DNA of 64,000 nt from Segniliparus rugosus ATCC BAA-974 (GCF_000185725.2 NZ_KI391953.1:1914750-1978749), one strand, 5' to 3'; numbered from the stretch's first letter, positions 1 to 9,324 are shown. Made by a program: numbers and translations. Notes: a model not told the origin generated them from the letters alone.

Positions 1-157
1 GCGGGATCAGACCATCCTCTTGGAGATCGCGACCGGCGTGGTGACGGAGTGGACCAAGATCGCGGTGCGGGAGAAGGCTGAGGAGCCGGAAGCCGAGGCG
101 GACGCCGTGGAGGCCGAGACAGCCTCGCCAGAGGAGAGCGGGCCGGATCGTGCGTAA
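1..157 (+). CDS. yajC: YajC C-terminus (partial)
   Basis: Only the last 51 codons are inside the window (reading from base 2). The end reads as a short beta-rich stretch (RDQTILLEIATGVVTEW) followed by a Glu/Ala-rich acidic tail, as in actinobacterial YajC, the small membrane subunit that associates with SecDF and the Sec translocon. The identification rests mainly on position, directly before secD and secF as in M. tuberculosis (Rv2588c). The stop at 155-157 overlaps the next start by 8 bases, so translation is probably coupled. Confidence 0.8.
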   Translation, partial: RDQTILLEIATGVVTEWTKIAVREKAEEPEAEADAVEAETASPEESGPDRA

Positions 158-788
158 CGGTTTGCTCGGCGCGCTCGTGGTGGCTGCTGGGGCCTGCGCG
201 CTCTCGGCGGTTCCCGCGCAGGCGGAGCCCGCTTCCCGGTTCCAGGTCCGCCCGGTGGCGAAGAACGGAGCCGGGCTGAGCGACGCGAAAGGCAATATGG
301 CGTTCTCCCGCGCGAGCTACCCCAAATTCTTCGCCGCGTACCCGACTGTGCCGTCGCAGCAGGCCAGGCAGGCCGCCGCGCTCCTCTCCGAGGAGCAGAC
401 CGCCCAGTCCGGGGCGCTCGTCGCCGGGGCGGAGGGCCTGGACTGCGCGAAGGCGGACCCGTTGGGCGGCAAGGACGACCCGAAACTGCCGCTGGTGGCC
501 TGCTCTTCGGACGCTGGAACGAAGTACGTGCTCAAGCCCGCCATCATCGACGGAGCGCAGGTCTCCTGCGTGGTCGCGGGCTCCGGAGCTGACCTTGTCT
601 TCTCCCCCCAGGCGCAAAGCGCCTGGTCGCAGTACACATCAAAAAACGCGGGCACGCTCGCCGCTGTCGTCGTGGACTCGAAAGTGGTCGCGACGATCGA
701 GGTGAACGGGCCGACCCCGTTCACCGTGCGGCTGGCCTCACAGGACGCGAGCCCGCTGGTCCAAGCGCTCGGAGGATGTCATGCCTAG
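150..788 (+). CDS. Exported SecD periplasmic-domain paralogue
   Basis: A 212-residue protein with an N-terminal Sec signal peptide (hydrophobic core residues 4-20, AQA cleavage near 25) and no other membrane segment. Its body is recognisably the periplasmic head of SecD. RFQVRPVAKN matches RLYIRPVAKD of the downstream SecD. LDCAKADPLGGKDDPKLPLV matches SecD LDCSKPDPLRGNDDPKLPLV. KPAIIDG and the WSQYT/DSKVV segments also align. The start is GTG at 150, inside the yajC stop, and the stop overlaps the secD ATG by 8 bases, so it is a translationally coupled member of the yajC-secD-secF operon. It lacks the five C-terminal membrane helices of SecD and has two extra Cys in its C-terminal half (in SCVV and GGC). 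The role is unknown; a soluble or substrate-binding SecDF accessory is an inference. I know of no such gene in M. tuberculosis. Confidence 0.85.
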   Translation: MRNGLLGALVVAAGACALSAVPAQAEPASRFQVRPVAKNGAGLSDAKGNMAFSRASYPKFFAAYPTVPSQQARQAAALLSEEQTAQSGALVAGAEGLDCAKADPLGGKDDPKLPLVACSSDAGTKYVLKPAIIDGAQVSCVVAGSGADLVFSPQAQSAWSQYTSKNAGTLAAVVVDSKVVATIEVNGPTPFTVRLASQDASPLVQALGGCHA

Positions 789-2460
789 ACGATCTCGGGG
801 CATGCAGCCCCTGCAGTATTTGACCGTGTTCGTGCTCTTCTTGGCCGGGCTGTACTCGCTCGTGCTCTTCACGGGCGACAAGAAGAAGATCCCGCACCTG
901 GGCATCGACCTGCAGAGCGGCACCCGCGTGACGCTCACGGCGCGCACCCTGGACGGGAAAGACCCGGACCAGAACTCGCTCAAGCTCGCGAAAAACATCA
1001 TCGAGCAGCGGGTGAACGGACTCGGCGTCGCTGGTTCGGAAGTGCTCATCCAAGGCTCCAACCTGGTCATCACGGTGCCGGGCGAGGAAGGCTCGCAGGC
1101 GAAGACTTTGGGACAGACGGCGCGGCTGTACATCCGCCCGGTCGCGAAGGACCCGGTGAAGGGCGAGGCCATGGTCTGGAACAAGGAGACCGCCCCCGAC
1201 ATGTTCGCGCCGCCGCCGCCTCCGGCTCCGCCCGCGAACGGCGAGCAGGCCCCGCCGGCCGGAGAGCCCGCTCCCGCCGGCCAGGACGTCACGGAGGAGC
1301 AAGCCAAGGAGATCCAGCAGGCCCGCGCGATCCGGCAGTCGCCCGACGTGCTGGTGAAGGTGAGCCAGGAGGAGATCCAGAACATCAGGCTGATGATGCT
1401 CACCGACCCGGAGGGCACGGCGAAGCTGGTCGAGCAGAAGTTCGGCCCCTTGGACAAGGCGGTCAAGAGCCTGGACTGCTCGAAGCCGGACCCGCTGCGC
1501 GGCAACGACGACCCGAAGCTGCCCTTGGTCACCTGCTCGACGGACGGCAAGGAGAAGCTCGTCCTCGAGCCTTCGATCATCGACGGACAGGAGATCTCCG
1601 AGGCGGGCTCCCAGTTCGACAACCAGCGCGGCACGTGGAGCGTGAGCCTGTCGTTCAAGCCGCACGGCCAGGAGATCTGGTCGAAGTACACGGAGGGCCA
1701 CGTCGGCACGCAGACCGCGATCACCCTGGACTCCCGCGTGGTGAGCCACCCGGTGATCCAGGGCGTGATCAACGGCAGCACGCAGATCACCGGGGACTTC
1801 AGCGCGACGCAGGCCAGAGAGCTGGCGAACGTGCTGCGGTACGGCTCCCTGCCGCTCTCGTTCTCCTCGTCCGAGGCGCAGACCATTTCGGCCACGCTCG
1901 GCCTCGCCTCGCTGCGCGCGGGTTTGATCGCGGGCGTCGTCGGCCTGGTCCTCGTGCTCTTGTACTCGCTCTTCTACTACCGCGCGCTCGGCTTCCTCGC
2001 GCTGTTGTCGCTGATTTTGACCGGGGTGGCGAACTACGCGGTCGTGGTGCTGTTGGGCCGCTGGATCGGGTTCACCCTCGACCTCGCGGGCATCGCCGGT
2101 TTCATCATCGGCATCGGCATGACGGCAGACTCCTTCGTGGTGTACTTCGAGCGGATCAAGGACGAGGTCCGCGAGGGCCGCTCCTTCCGCTCGGCGGTGC
2201 CAAGGGCGTGGGAGCGGGCGCGCCGGACGATCCTCTCCGGCAACGCGGTCACCTTCATCGCCGCCGCGGTCCTCTACATCCTGGCGATCGGCGAGGTGCG
2301 CGGTTTCGCCTTCACGCTCGGGCTCACCACGATCATGGACCTCGTGGTGGTGTTCCTCGTGACCCATCCGCTGGTGCACGCCGCGTCCACCAGGGCGTGG
2401 TGGGCGAAACCCAGCCGCACCGGCCTGGGCCGGGCGCGCGCTCAGGCGGTGAGCGCGTGA
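781..2460 (+). CDS. secD: Protein translocase subunit SecD
   Basis: SecD is the proton-motive-force-driven component of SecDF, which completes protein export on the outer face of the membrane. The 559-residue product has a first membrane helix at about 11-29, a large periplasmic domain with a Pro-rich insert (about 141-175), and five more helices from about 366. These contain the RND-type motif AGIAGFIIGIGMTADSFVVY and the FERIKDE loop, close to the M. tuberculosis protein. Translation starts inside the stop of the upstream SecD-like gene, and secF starts inside its own stop (GTGA). Confidence 0.97.
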   Translation: MPRRSRGMQPLQYLTVFVLFLAGLYSLVLFTGDKKKIPHLGIDLQSGTRVTLTARTLDGKDPDQNSLKLAKNIIEQRVNGLGVAGSEVLIQGSNLVITVPGEEGSQAKTLGQTARLYIRPVAKDPVKGEAMVWNKETAPDMFAPPPPPAPPANGEQAPPAGEPAPAGQDVTEEQAKEIQQARAIRQSPDVLVKVSQEEIQNIRLMMLTDPEGTAKLVEQKFGPLDKAVKSLDCSKPDPLRGNDDPKLPLVTCSTDGKEKLVLEPSIIDGQEISEAGSQFDNQRGTWSVSLSFKPHGQEIWSKYTEGHVGTQTAITLDSRVVSHPVIQGVINGSTQITGDFSATQARELANVLRYGSLPLSFSSSEAQTISATLGLASLRAGLIAGVVGLVLVLLYSLFYYRALGFLALLSLILTGVANYAVVVLLGRWIGFTLDLAGIAGFIIGIGMTADSFVVYFERIKDEVREGRSFRSAVPRAWERARRTILSGNAVTFIAAAVLYILAIGEVRGFAFTLGLTTIMDLVVVFLVTHPLVHAASTRAWWAKPSRTGLGRARAQAVSA

Positions 2461-3572
2461 GCGAGAAAGCAACAGAGAAAGAGATCGACGCGGTGGACGA
2501 GGCTGAGCTCGAAACTGAGGTTGACGAAGCAGAGGAAGAGGCGGAGCGCGGGAAAGCAGACGGCCGGCCGTCCTTATTCACCCGGCTCTACACCGGCACC
2601 GGGGCGTTCGAGATCGTCGGCAGGCGCAAGCTGCTGTCCCTGATCACGGCGGGCATCCTCCTGGTCTGCGTGGCGAGCTTCGTGTTCCGGGGGTTCACCT
2701 TCGGCATCGAGTTCGTCGGCGGCACCTCGATCTCCTTCCCGGCAGAGGGCACGACCGACAACGGCAAGATCGCCAAGGTCATCGCGGAGACGACCGGCCA
2801 CGAGCCGGTCTCGGTGCAGACGGTGGGCACGGGCTCCTCCGCGACGGTGCAGATCCGCACCGGCGATCTGAACAACGCGCAGACCGTCAAGGTCACCGAT
2901 GCGCTCTTCGAGGCATTCCACCCGAAGGGACACGACGGGAAACCGAGCAAGGCCGCCGTCAACGTGTCTTCTGTGAGTTCGAGCTGGGGCGGCGAGATCA
3001 CGAACCGCGCCTTGATCGCGCTCGGCGTCTTCCTCCTCGCGGTTGGCGCGTACATCGCGATCCGGTTCGAGCTGGACATGGCCATCGCGGCTCTGATCAG
3101 CTTGCTCTTCGACCTCGTCGTGACGGCGGGCGTGTATTCGCTCGTCGGCTTCGAGGTGGTCCCGGCGACGGTCATCGGCCTGCTCACGATCCTCGGCTTC
3201 TCGCTCTACGACACCGTCGTCGTCTTCGACAAGGTGGCGGAGAACGTCCGGGGGGTCACTCGGACCACGCGCCGCACGTACGCGGAACTGGCGAACCTCG
3301 CGATGAACCAGACGATGATGCGCTCGATCAACACCACGGTGATCGGCGTGCTCCCCGTGCTCGGGCTCGTCGTGGTCGCGGTGCTCCTGCTCGGCGTGGG
3401 GACGCTCAAGGACCTCGCGCTGGTGCAGCTGGTCGGCCTGATCAGCGGCGCCTACTCCTCCATCTTCGTCGCGACGCCGCTTTTGGTGACGCTCAAGGAG
3501 CGCAAGCAGGAGATCAAACGGCACAATGCGAAAGTCGCCTCGCGTCGCCGGGCCGGGGCGGATGCGTCGTAG
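2457..3572 (+). CDS. secF: Protein translocase subunit SecF
   Basis: Partner of SecD. The GTG at 2457 overlaps the secD stop as GTGA and gives 371 residues. An acidic cytoplasmic tail (about residues 1-40) precedes helix 1 (about 60-78), then the periplasmic GIEFVGGTS segment and five helices. The signature AALISLLFDLVVTAGVYSLV and the GFSLYDTVVVFDKVAEN motif are typical of SecF. A much longer in-frame ORF begins at 1635 inside secD, but its first part is out-of-frame secD sequence and is not coding. Confidence 0.97.
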   Translation: MSEKATEKEIDAVDEAELETEVDEAEEEAERGKADGRPSLFTRLYTGTGAFEIVGRRKLLSLITAGILLVCVASFVFRGFTFGIEFVGGTSISFPAEGTTDNGKIAKVIAETTGHEPVSVQTVGTGSSATVQIRTGDLNNAQTVKVTDALFEAFHPKGHDGKPSKAAVNVSSVSSSWGGEITNRALIALGVFLLAVGAYIAIRFELDMAIAALISLLFDLVVTAGVYSLVGFEVVPATVIGLLTILGFSLYDTVVVFDKVAENVRGVTRTTRRTYAELANLAMNQTMMRSINTTVIGVLPVLGLVVVAVLLLGVGTLKDLALVQLVGLISGAYSSIFVATPLLVTLKERKQEIKRHNAKVASRRRAGADAS

Positions 3573-5226
3573 CTTCGGGCTCAGCAGTCGCCGCAAGCTC
3601 GTCCGATTCGGCTGGGCGCTGTGCCTCGTGTTCGGCTCCGTCGCAGGCTGCGGGTTCTTCCGCGACAAAGTCGGAGTCGTCAACTACTTCATCGACGCGA
3701 AGCTGCCGACCTATAACGCCAACACGGTGCTCGGACGCTCCAACGGGACGTTGATGGCCTTCTCCCGCGTGCTGCCGGGGTTCAGCTACCCGGCCCCGAC
3801 CGGGGGCTCGGTGGCGGACTCGGACATCGGCGCGGCGGAGCCGCAGACCGGGCAGGGGGAAGAGTTCACCGTCCGCTACACCTTCAACCCGAAAGCGACA
3901 TGGTCGGACGGAGTCGCGATGACCTGCGAAGACCTCGTGCTCGCTTGGGCGGCGCTCTCCGGGCGGCTGCCAGGGGCCCAGCCCGCGAGCAAGCTGGGCT
4001 ACGAGCTGATCTCCCAGATGCAGTGCGAGAAAGGCTCGAAGACGGCGACTGCCGTGTTCGAGCGGCATTTCCCGGACTGGCCGAGTCTCTTCGGCCCGGG
4101 GACGATCCTCCCGTCGCACGTGCTCGCCAAGGCGGTCGGCGTGGACGTCGCGGGCGCGATGGGCTCGGACGACCGGGCCAAGCTGCAGGCGGCGGGGAAG
4201 TTCTGGAACGAGGGGTGGAGTTTCGGCGCGAAGTTCGACCAGGCGAGGTTCCCGTCCAGCGGCCCGTACCAAATCCAATCCACCGGATCGGGGCCGACCA
4301 CCCTGGTGCGCAACCCGCGATGGTGGGGCGACCCGGCTCGAATCCCGAAGGTCGCGATCTGGCCGAAAGGGTTCCGCCCGCCGGTGGCTGGGGCGCAGGT
4401 GATCGACATCGGGAAGGGCTCGCTCGGGGAGCTGCGCTTGCCGTCGGGCATGAGCGAGCGGACGGTCCGCTCGCTCGGGATCGAGCAGTTCGTGCTGTTG
4501 TTGCGGGGCGCGTTCGCGCAGAAACGGGCGCGAGAGGCGTTCGCGCTCTGCCTGCCCCGAGCCGAGCTTGCCGCGCGCTTCGGGGACAACGAGCCCCTTG
4601 CCTCTGGCGCCTTGTCCAGCTCCCAAGACCCCTGGCAGTTGTCCGCGTCCCAGCCCGCCCGCTACGCCCAGCCGAACGCCGCCGCTGCGTATCAGGCGCG
4701 CGACTCCGCGGCCAAGGGACAGCCGCTCACCGTCCGCGTCGGGTACCTCGCCCCGGACGCCCGCAGGGCTGCCCTGGTCAAAGCGGTCGCGGACGCGTGC
4801 GATCCGGCGGGAATCCGCGTCGAGGACAAATCGAACGAGTTCGATCCGCTGGCCCCGGCGAAAGGGCAGTTCGACGTGCTGCTGACCAGCTCCGACCTCG
4901 CGACGGGAGCCGGGGGAGCGGCGGGCCCCTCCTGGGGTCTGGCTTCCGCTGCGCAGGTGCGAGAGGGCGAAGGCGAGAACCTCTCCGGCTATCAGAGCGC
5001 CCGGACGGACGACCTCGTCGCACAATTGGCGCTCGCGGAGAAGGAAGACGACCGGATCGGGCTGCTGGCACGGGCGCAGGACGCGGTGTGGGACGATCTG
5101 CCGATGATCCCTCTTTTCGCCGCGCCGCGTTCGGTGGTGTGGAGCGAGACGCTGAGCGGCGTGCAGCCGGGCGCCACGGCGTGCGCGACGGGATGGAACA
5201 TGGACCGGTGGAGCGGTGATGGATAA
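3562..5226 (+). CDS. Family 5 extracellular solute-binding lipoprotein (Rv2585c-like)
   Basis: Probable lipoprotein of the oligopeptide/solute-binding family 5 (DppA/OppA fold), located between secF and apt exactly as Rv2585c in M. tuberculosis. The ATG at 3562 gives 554 residues with basic n-region, hydrophobic core and lipobox VAGC (Cys30). An in-frame ATG at 3526 would add 12 residues and overlap secF by 47 bases; the shorter start gives a more normal signal peptide. The family pattern is visible in the FNPKATWSDG and FPSSGPYQI segments. No permease or ATPase genes adjoin it, so the ligand and partner are unknown. Confidence 0.85.
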   Translation: MRRSFGLSSRRKLVRFGWALCLVFGSVAGCGFFRDKVGVVNYFIDAKLPTYNANTVLGRSNGTLMAFSRVLPGFSYPAPTGGSVADSDIGAAEPQTGQGEEFTVRYTFNPKATWSDGVAMTCEDLVLAWAALSGRLPGAQPASKLGYELISQMQCEKGSKTATAVFERHFPDWPSLFGPGTILPSHVLAKAVGVDVAGAMGSDDRAKLQAAGKFWNEGWSFGAKFDQARFPSSGPYQIQSTGSGPTTLVRNPRWWGDPARIPKVAIWPKGFRPPVAGAQVIDIGKGSLGELRLPSGMSERTVRSLGIEQFVLLLRGAFAQKRAREAFALCLPRAELAARFGDNEPLASGALSSSQDPWQLSASQPARYAQPNAAAAYQARDSAAKGQPLTVRVGYLAPDARRAALVKAVADACDPAGIRVEDKSNEFDPLAPAKGQFDVLLTSSDLATGAGGAAGPSWGLASAAQVREGEGENLSGYQSARTDDLVAQLALAEKEDDRIGLLARAQDAVWDDLPMIPLFAAPRSVVWSETLSGVQPGATACATGWNMDRWSGDG

Positions 5227-5303
5227 GCGTTGGTGTGGTCCATGTTCTGCTGTGTTCTGCCTCAGTTGCTGGCGGGCTGGCTTGGACCGATGGAGCGGTG
5301 ATG
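5201..5303 (+). repeat. 21-bp direct repeat bracketing the lipoprotein/apt junction
   Basis: The 21 bases at 5201-5221 recur at 5283-5303 with one mismatch. The first copy contains the last codons of the lipoprotein gene; the second ends with the apt start ATG. It looks like a local duplication that created the 80-base spacer. Confidence 0.7.
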
Positions 5304-5308
5304 AGTGA
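5219..5308 (+). CDS. Possible 29-residue Cys-rich small protein
   Basis: An ORF from ATG 5219 to TGA 5308 overlaps the preceding gene stop and the apt start by 8 bases each. Its product, beginning MDKRWCGPC, contains two CxxC pairs (C6/C9 and C14/C17), like a minimal zinc knuckle. It lies wholly inside the segment created by the 21-bp direct repeat. Coupled spacing is the only support; it may be chance. Confidence 0.25.
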   Translation: MDKRWCGPCSAVFCLSCWRAGLDRWSGDE

Positions 5309-5845
5309 TATGGCGTTGCAGCGCTTCGCAGGGGCGATTCGGAAGATCCCGGACTACCCCAGTCCTGGCATTTTGTTCTACGACCTGATCCCCGCGCTCG
5401 CGGACGGCGAAGCCTTCCACGAGGTGCTGGCGGCGCTGGACGAGTCGACGCCGAAGGCCGGGATCATCGCGGGGGTCGAGGCGCGAGGGTTCCTGTTCGC
5501 TGCGGCGCTCGCCGCGTTGCGCGGTTGCGGCGTGCTGGCGATCCGCAAAGCGGGCAAGCTGCCGCCGCCGGTCGCGGGGGAGGACTACGCGCTGGAGTAC
5601 GGCGAGGCGCGGATCGAGATCCCCGCCGACGGGGTGGCGCTCGCGGGCCAGGACGTTGTGCTGCTCGACGACTTGTTGGCGACCGGCGGCACGCTCGCGG
5701 CCGCCGCCGTGCTGTTGGCCGGCCGGGGGCCCGAGTGCTCGCAGCGGCTTCGGTGGTGGAACTGCCCGCACTCGGCGGCAGGGCCAGGCTGGCGAAGGAA
5801 GGCCTCGACGTGGTGACTTTGCTCAGCGACGAACAACTGCGGTAA
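5301..5845 (+). pseudogene. apt: Adenine phosphoribosyltransferase, frameshifted
   Basis: Apt salvages adenine to AMP using PRPP. From ATG 5301 the N-terminal two thirds is intact, including the PRPP-binding loop (DVVLLDDLLATGGT). After codon 142 or so the frame is lost: the expected continuation VLAAASVVELPALGGRARL lies one frame over and runs to a stop at 5845. Adding one G to the GGGGG run at 5725-5729 restores a continuous protein of about 181 residues. As written, the product would end at 5816 with an unrelated tail lacking the C-terminal strand and helix. Position between the lipoprotein and rel matches Rv2584c. This is either a real lesion or a sequence error. Confidence 0.85.
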
Positions 5846-5882
5846 GACGAGCGGGCTCGATCACCAGAGGTATCATGGTCGG

Positions 5883-6020
5883 ATGGTAGGCGTGGTACTG
5901 CAGGAGCGCGACCATCAAGGCGCAGCGTCCTGCGGCGCCGAGGTGGGATCGACAGTGCGCCGCGCGGGCGCTTCGGGCGTGCCGGGCGGGGCGGGTCTGC
6001 GATGCGGGGTGGCAATATGA
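5883..6020 (+). CDS. Leaderless upstream ORF coupled to rel
   Basis: A 45-codon ORF starts at ATG 5883, seven bases after the -10-like hexamer TATCAT (5871-5876), so it could be translated from a leaderless mRNA. Its TGA (6018-6020) overlaps the rel ATG at 6017 as ATGA. The peptide ([12 protein letters not shown]...) has no recognised domain. The geometry suggests a translated leader that delivers ribosomes to rel. Confidence 0.4.
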   Translation: MVGVVLQERDHQGAASCGAEVGSTVRRAGASGVPGGAGLRCGVAI

Positions 6021-8395
6021 CAGCGAGCCAAGAGATCCGCCAGCCGACTCCGGTGCAGATCCCCGGCACGGGAGTCGCCGTGCCGGAGGAGCCCGCCCAG
6101 CAGCCAGCCCCGCCCGGCACGAACGCCGTTCCGGGGCCGAGCCCCAAGTCCGGCGGCAGGCTGCGCAGCAGGATCGCCCGCAGCCTCGGGGCAGGCCGAG
6201 GCTCGGGGCTGCAGCCCGAGCTTGAGCCGCTCGCCGCGCTGCACCGCGAGCTGTACCCGAAGGCCAGCCTCGGCCTGTTGGCGAAGGCGTACGAGATCGC
6301 CGAGGTCCGGCACAAGGGCCAATTCCGGCGCTCGGGGGATCCGTACATCACCCATCCGCTCGCGGTGGCGCACATCCTCGCCGAACTGGGCATGGACACG
6401 CTTTCGCTGGTGGCCGCCCTGCTGCACGACACCGTCGAGGACACGGGGTACTCGCTCGAAGAGCTGGAGCGGGACTTCGGCTCGGACGTGGCGCACATCG
6501 TGGACGGGGTGACCAAGCTCGACAAGGTGACGTGGGGCGCGGGGGCCGAGGCGGAGACCATCCGCAAGATGGTGATCGCCATGGCGCGCGATCCGAGGGT
6601 GCTCGTCATCAAGGTGGCGGACCGGTTGCACAACATGCGCACGATGCGCTTCATGCCGCCGGAGAAGCAGGTGCGAAAAGCGCAGGAGACCCTCGAAGTC
6701 ATCGCGCCGCTCGCGCACCGGCTCGGGATGGCCTCGGTGAAGTGGGAGCTCGAAGACCTCGCCTTCGCCGTGCTGCACCCGAAGAAATACGCCGAGATCG
6801 TGCGCTTGGTCGCGGACCGGGCCCCGTCGCGGGACACGTACCTGGCCAGAGTGAAGGGCGAGCTGCAATCGGCGCTGTCCTCGTTCCGGGTGGACGCGAA
6901 GGTGGCCGGGCGCCCCAAGCATTACTGGTCCATCTACCAGAAGATGATCGTCAAGGGGCGGGACTTCGACGACATCCACGACCTGGTCGGCCTGCGCGTG
7001 GTCTGCGGCGAGGTCCGCGACTGCTACGCGGCGGTCGGCGTGGTGCACTCGTTGTGGCAGCCGCTCCCAGGCCGGTTCAAGGACTACATCGCGCAGCCGC
7101 GCTACGGGGTCTACCAGTCGCTGCACACCACGGTGATCGGTCCGGAGGGCAAGCCGCTCGAGGTGCAGCTGCGGACCAAGGAGATGCACCGGGTCGCGGA
7201 GTTCGGCATCGCGGCGCATTGGCGCTACAAGGAGAACAAGGGCAAAGTCGGCAGCGACTCGGCGGAGGTCGACCGGATGGCGTGGATGCGCCAGCTGCTC
7301 GACTGGCAGCGCGAGGCGTCCGACCCCGGCGACTTCCTCGAGGATCTGCGCTACGACCTCGCGGTGAAGGAGATCTTCGTCTTCACGCCGAAGGGCGACG
7401 TCATCACACTGCCCTCGGGATCGACCCCGGTCGACTTCGCGTACGCGGTGCACACCGAGGTCGGGCACCGGTGCATCGGGGCCAGGGTGGACGGCAGGCT
7501 CGTCGCGCTCGAACGCCCCTTGGAGAACGGCGAGGTCATCGAGGTGTTCACCTCGAAGGCCGCGAGCGCGGGCCCCTCGCGCGACTGGCAGGGGTTCGTC
7601 GTCTCCGCGCGGGCGCGCACGAAGATCCGGCAATGGTTCGCCAAGGAGCGCCGCGAGGAGGCGTTGGAGGCGGGGAAGGCCGCGATCGCCAAGGAAGTCC
7701 GCCGGTCCGGCCTGCCGCTGCAGCGGATCTTGAACGGCGAGACCATGGCCTCGGTCGCGGGGGAGCTGCACTACCCGGACGTGTCCGCGCTCTACACGGC
7801 GGTCGGCGAGAGCCATGTCTCCGCGCAGAAGGTCGTCCAATGCCTCGTGGCGCATTTCGGCGGCGAGGAGGAGGCCGCCGAGGCCGCCGTGGAGCGGGCG
7901 GGCGCGGCCACGTTGCCGGTGCGCACTCGGCGGCGTTCGGAAGACTGCGGCGTGCAGGTGGTCGGCTCCTCGGACACGCCGACGAAGCTCGCGAAGTGCT
8001 GCACGCCGGTGCCGGGCGACAAGATCCTCGGGTTTGTGACCAGGGGCGGCTTCGTGAGCGTCCACCGGGTGGACTGCACGAACTCCGCGTCGCTGCAGGC
8101 CCAGCAGGAGCGCCTGATCGAGGTGGCCTGGGCCCCGTCCCCGTCCTCGGTCTTCCTGGTGGCGATCCAGGTCGAGGCGCTCGACCGCCACCGGCTGCTC
8201 TCCGACATCACCAAGGCGCTCGCGGACGAGCGGGTGAACATCCTCTCGGCCTCAGTGACCACTTCGGGCGACCGAGTGGCGCTCTCCAAGTTCACGTTCG
8301 AGATCGGCGATCCCAAGCATCTCGGGCATCTGCTCTCGGCGGTCCGCAACGTCGAGGGCGTGTACGACGTCTACCGGGTCACCTCGGCGGCGTGA
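6017..8395 (+). CDS. rel: Bifunctional (p)ppGpp synthetase/hydrolase Rel
   Basis: Stringent-response enzyme that makes and degrades (p)ppGpp. ATG 6017 gives 792 residues, near the M. tuberculosis length; an ATG at 6002 would add five. In order: HD hydrolase domain with the HD pair in [11 protein letters not shown] (about residues 137-138), synthetase domain with the RFKD motif (GRFKDYIA) typical of bifunctional enzymes, TGS domain (about 460-520), the Cys-containing [13 protein letters not shown] segment, and a C-terminal ACT domain. Translation appears coupled to the preceding small ORF. Neighbours apt and cyclophilin match the mycobacterial order. Confidence 0.97.
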   Translation: MTASQEIRQPTPVQIPGTGVAVPEEPAQQPAPPGTNAVPGPSPKSGGRLRSRIARSLGAGRGSGLQPELEPLAALHRELYPKASLGLLAKAYEIAEVRHKGQFRRSGDPYITHPLAVAHILAELGMDTLSLVAALLHDTVEDTGYSLEELERDFGSDVAHIVDGVTKLDKVTWGAGAEAETIRKMVIAMARDPRVLVIKVADRLHNMRTMRFMPPEKQVRKAQETLEVIAPLAHRLGMASVKWELEDLAFAVLHPKKYAEIVRLVADRAPSRDTYLARVKGELQSALSSFRVDAKVAGRPKHYWSIYQKMIVKGRDFDDIHDLVGLRVVCGEVRDCYAAVGVVHSLWQPLPGRFKDYIAQPRYGVYQSLHTTVIGPEGKPLEVQLRTKEMHRVAEFGIAAHWRYKENKGKVGSDSAEVDRMAWMRQLLDWQREASDPGDFLEDLRYDLAVKEIFVFTPKGDVITLPSGSTPVDFAYAVHTEVGHRCIGARVDGRLVALERPLENGEVIEVFTSKAASAGPSRDWQGFVVSARARTKIRQWFAKERREEALEAGKAAIAKEVRRSGLPLQRILNGETMASVAGELHYPDVSALYTAVGESHVSAQKVVQCLVAHFGGEEEAAEAAVERAGAATLPVRTRRRSEDCGVQVVGSSDTPTKLAKCCTPVPGDKILGFVTRGGFVSVHRVDCTNSASLQAQQERLIEVAWAPSPSSVFLVAIQVEALDRHRLLSDITKALADERVNILSASVTTSGDRVALSKFTFEIGDPKHLGHLLSAVRNVEGVYDVYRVTSAA

Positions 8396-8397
8396 CT

Positions 8398-8418
8398 GCG
8401 CCCGCGCGACGCGGGCGC
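8398..8418. terminator. GC-rich hairpin after rel
   Basis: A perfect 9-bp inverted repeat with a 3-base loop begins just after the rel stop. It lacks a T run, as is common for actinobacterial terminators. Confidence 0.45.
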
Positions 8419-8525
8419 GAAGCGCGGTTTCGTCGCGGTGCTCCAGCTTCAGATCGAGGATTCGCCGGGCGGGCCTCTGCGGACGGGGTCGGGAGCGGGA
8501 AGAAAGGGGGAGCGCGCCCGCAGGC

Positions 8526-9311
8526 TTACGGGCCTTGGACGCTGAGGATCTGGACGGGGAGCTTGGGCTCGCCGTCGTTCTCGCCCATCGGGCCGGGGAT
8601 GACGCCGCCCTCGGCGACCTTGTCGAGGACTTCGAGGCCGGCTGCGTCCGTGGACCCGAAGATGGTGTAATGCGGCGGCAGCGGGGAGTCCTTGGTGATG
8701 AGGAAGAACTGGCTGCCGTTGGTGTCCGGGCCGGAGTTGGCCATGGCGAGGACGCCTCGGGTGTAGAGGGTGTCCGAGGCGTTGGGGACCGGGGCCGCCC
8801 TGGTCCCGATCGGGTACTCGTCGGCGAAGCTGTAGCCGGGGCCGCCTGTGCCGGTGCCGGTCGGGTCGCCGCATTGCAGGACGAAAATGCCGTCCGTGGT
8901 GAGCCGGTGGCACGCGGTGTTGTCATAGAAATGCTGCTGCGCGAGGCTGAGGAAGTTGAGCACCGTGCAGGGCGTCTTCCCCGGTGTGAGGGTCAGGGGA
9001 ATATCGCCTTGGTCAGTCGCGATCACCGCGTGCACGACGTCGGGGTCGGTGGGGGCGGCTCCGTTCGGCGGCGGGGCGACCGGCCGCGCGGGCGGGGCCA
9101 CAGGGGTCGGCCGGAAATCGCACGGTGAGATCACTGGCGCGATCGTCGTGGCGCTGGGCGAGCTCTCCGTCGTCGGACTCGCGGCGAGCGTGGCCGAGCT
9201 GGCCGGGGTCGAGCTGGGCGTCAGCGCCGCAACGGTCGAGGTGGGGGCGCGATTGCACCCGGCGAGGAGCGCCGCCGCCAGCGCCGCTGACGCGAAAACC
9301 TTTCGGAACAT
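8526..9311 (-). CDS. Cyclophilin-type peptidyl-prolyl isomerase, lipoprotein
   Basis: A 261-residue exported cyclophilin. A signal peptide ends in lipobox LAGC (Cys19), followed by a Ser/Thr/Ala-rich linker (about 20-75) and a cyclophilin domain with FLSLAQQHFYDNTACHRL, GVLAMANSGPDTNGSQFF and HYTIFG motifs; the Arg/Phe/Gln catalytic pattern of bacterial PpiB is only partly kept (HRLT). It would catalyse proline isomerisation of exported proteins at the outer membrane face. It is a tandem paralogue of the next gene, 13 bases upstream, probably cotranscribed. M. tuberculosis has one gene here. Confidence 0.92.
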   Translation of the reverse strand: MFRKVFASAALAAALLAGCNRAPTSTVAALTPSSTPASSATLAASPTTESSPSATTIAPVISPCDFRPTPVAPPARPVAPPPNGAAPTDPDVVHAVIATDQGDIPLTLTPGKTPCTVLNFLSLAQQHFYDNTACHRLTTDGIFVLQCGDPTGTGTGGPGYSFADEYPIGTRAAPVPNASDTLYTRGVLAMANSGPDTNGSQFFLITKDSPLPPHYTIFGSTDAAGLEVLDKVAEGGVIPGPMGENDGEPKLPVQILSVQGP

Positions 9312-9324
9312 GACCCGCCCGCGC

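Noticed and set aside
2333-2581. Small minus-strand ORF over the secD/secF junction
   Set aside because: Ser-rich shadow of well-supported genes.
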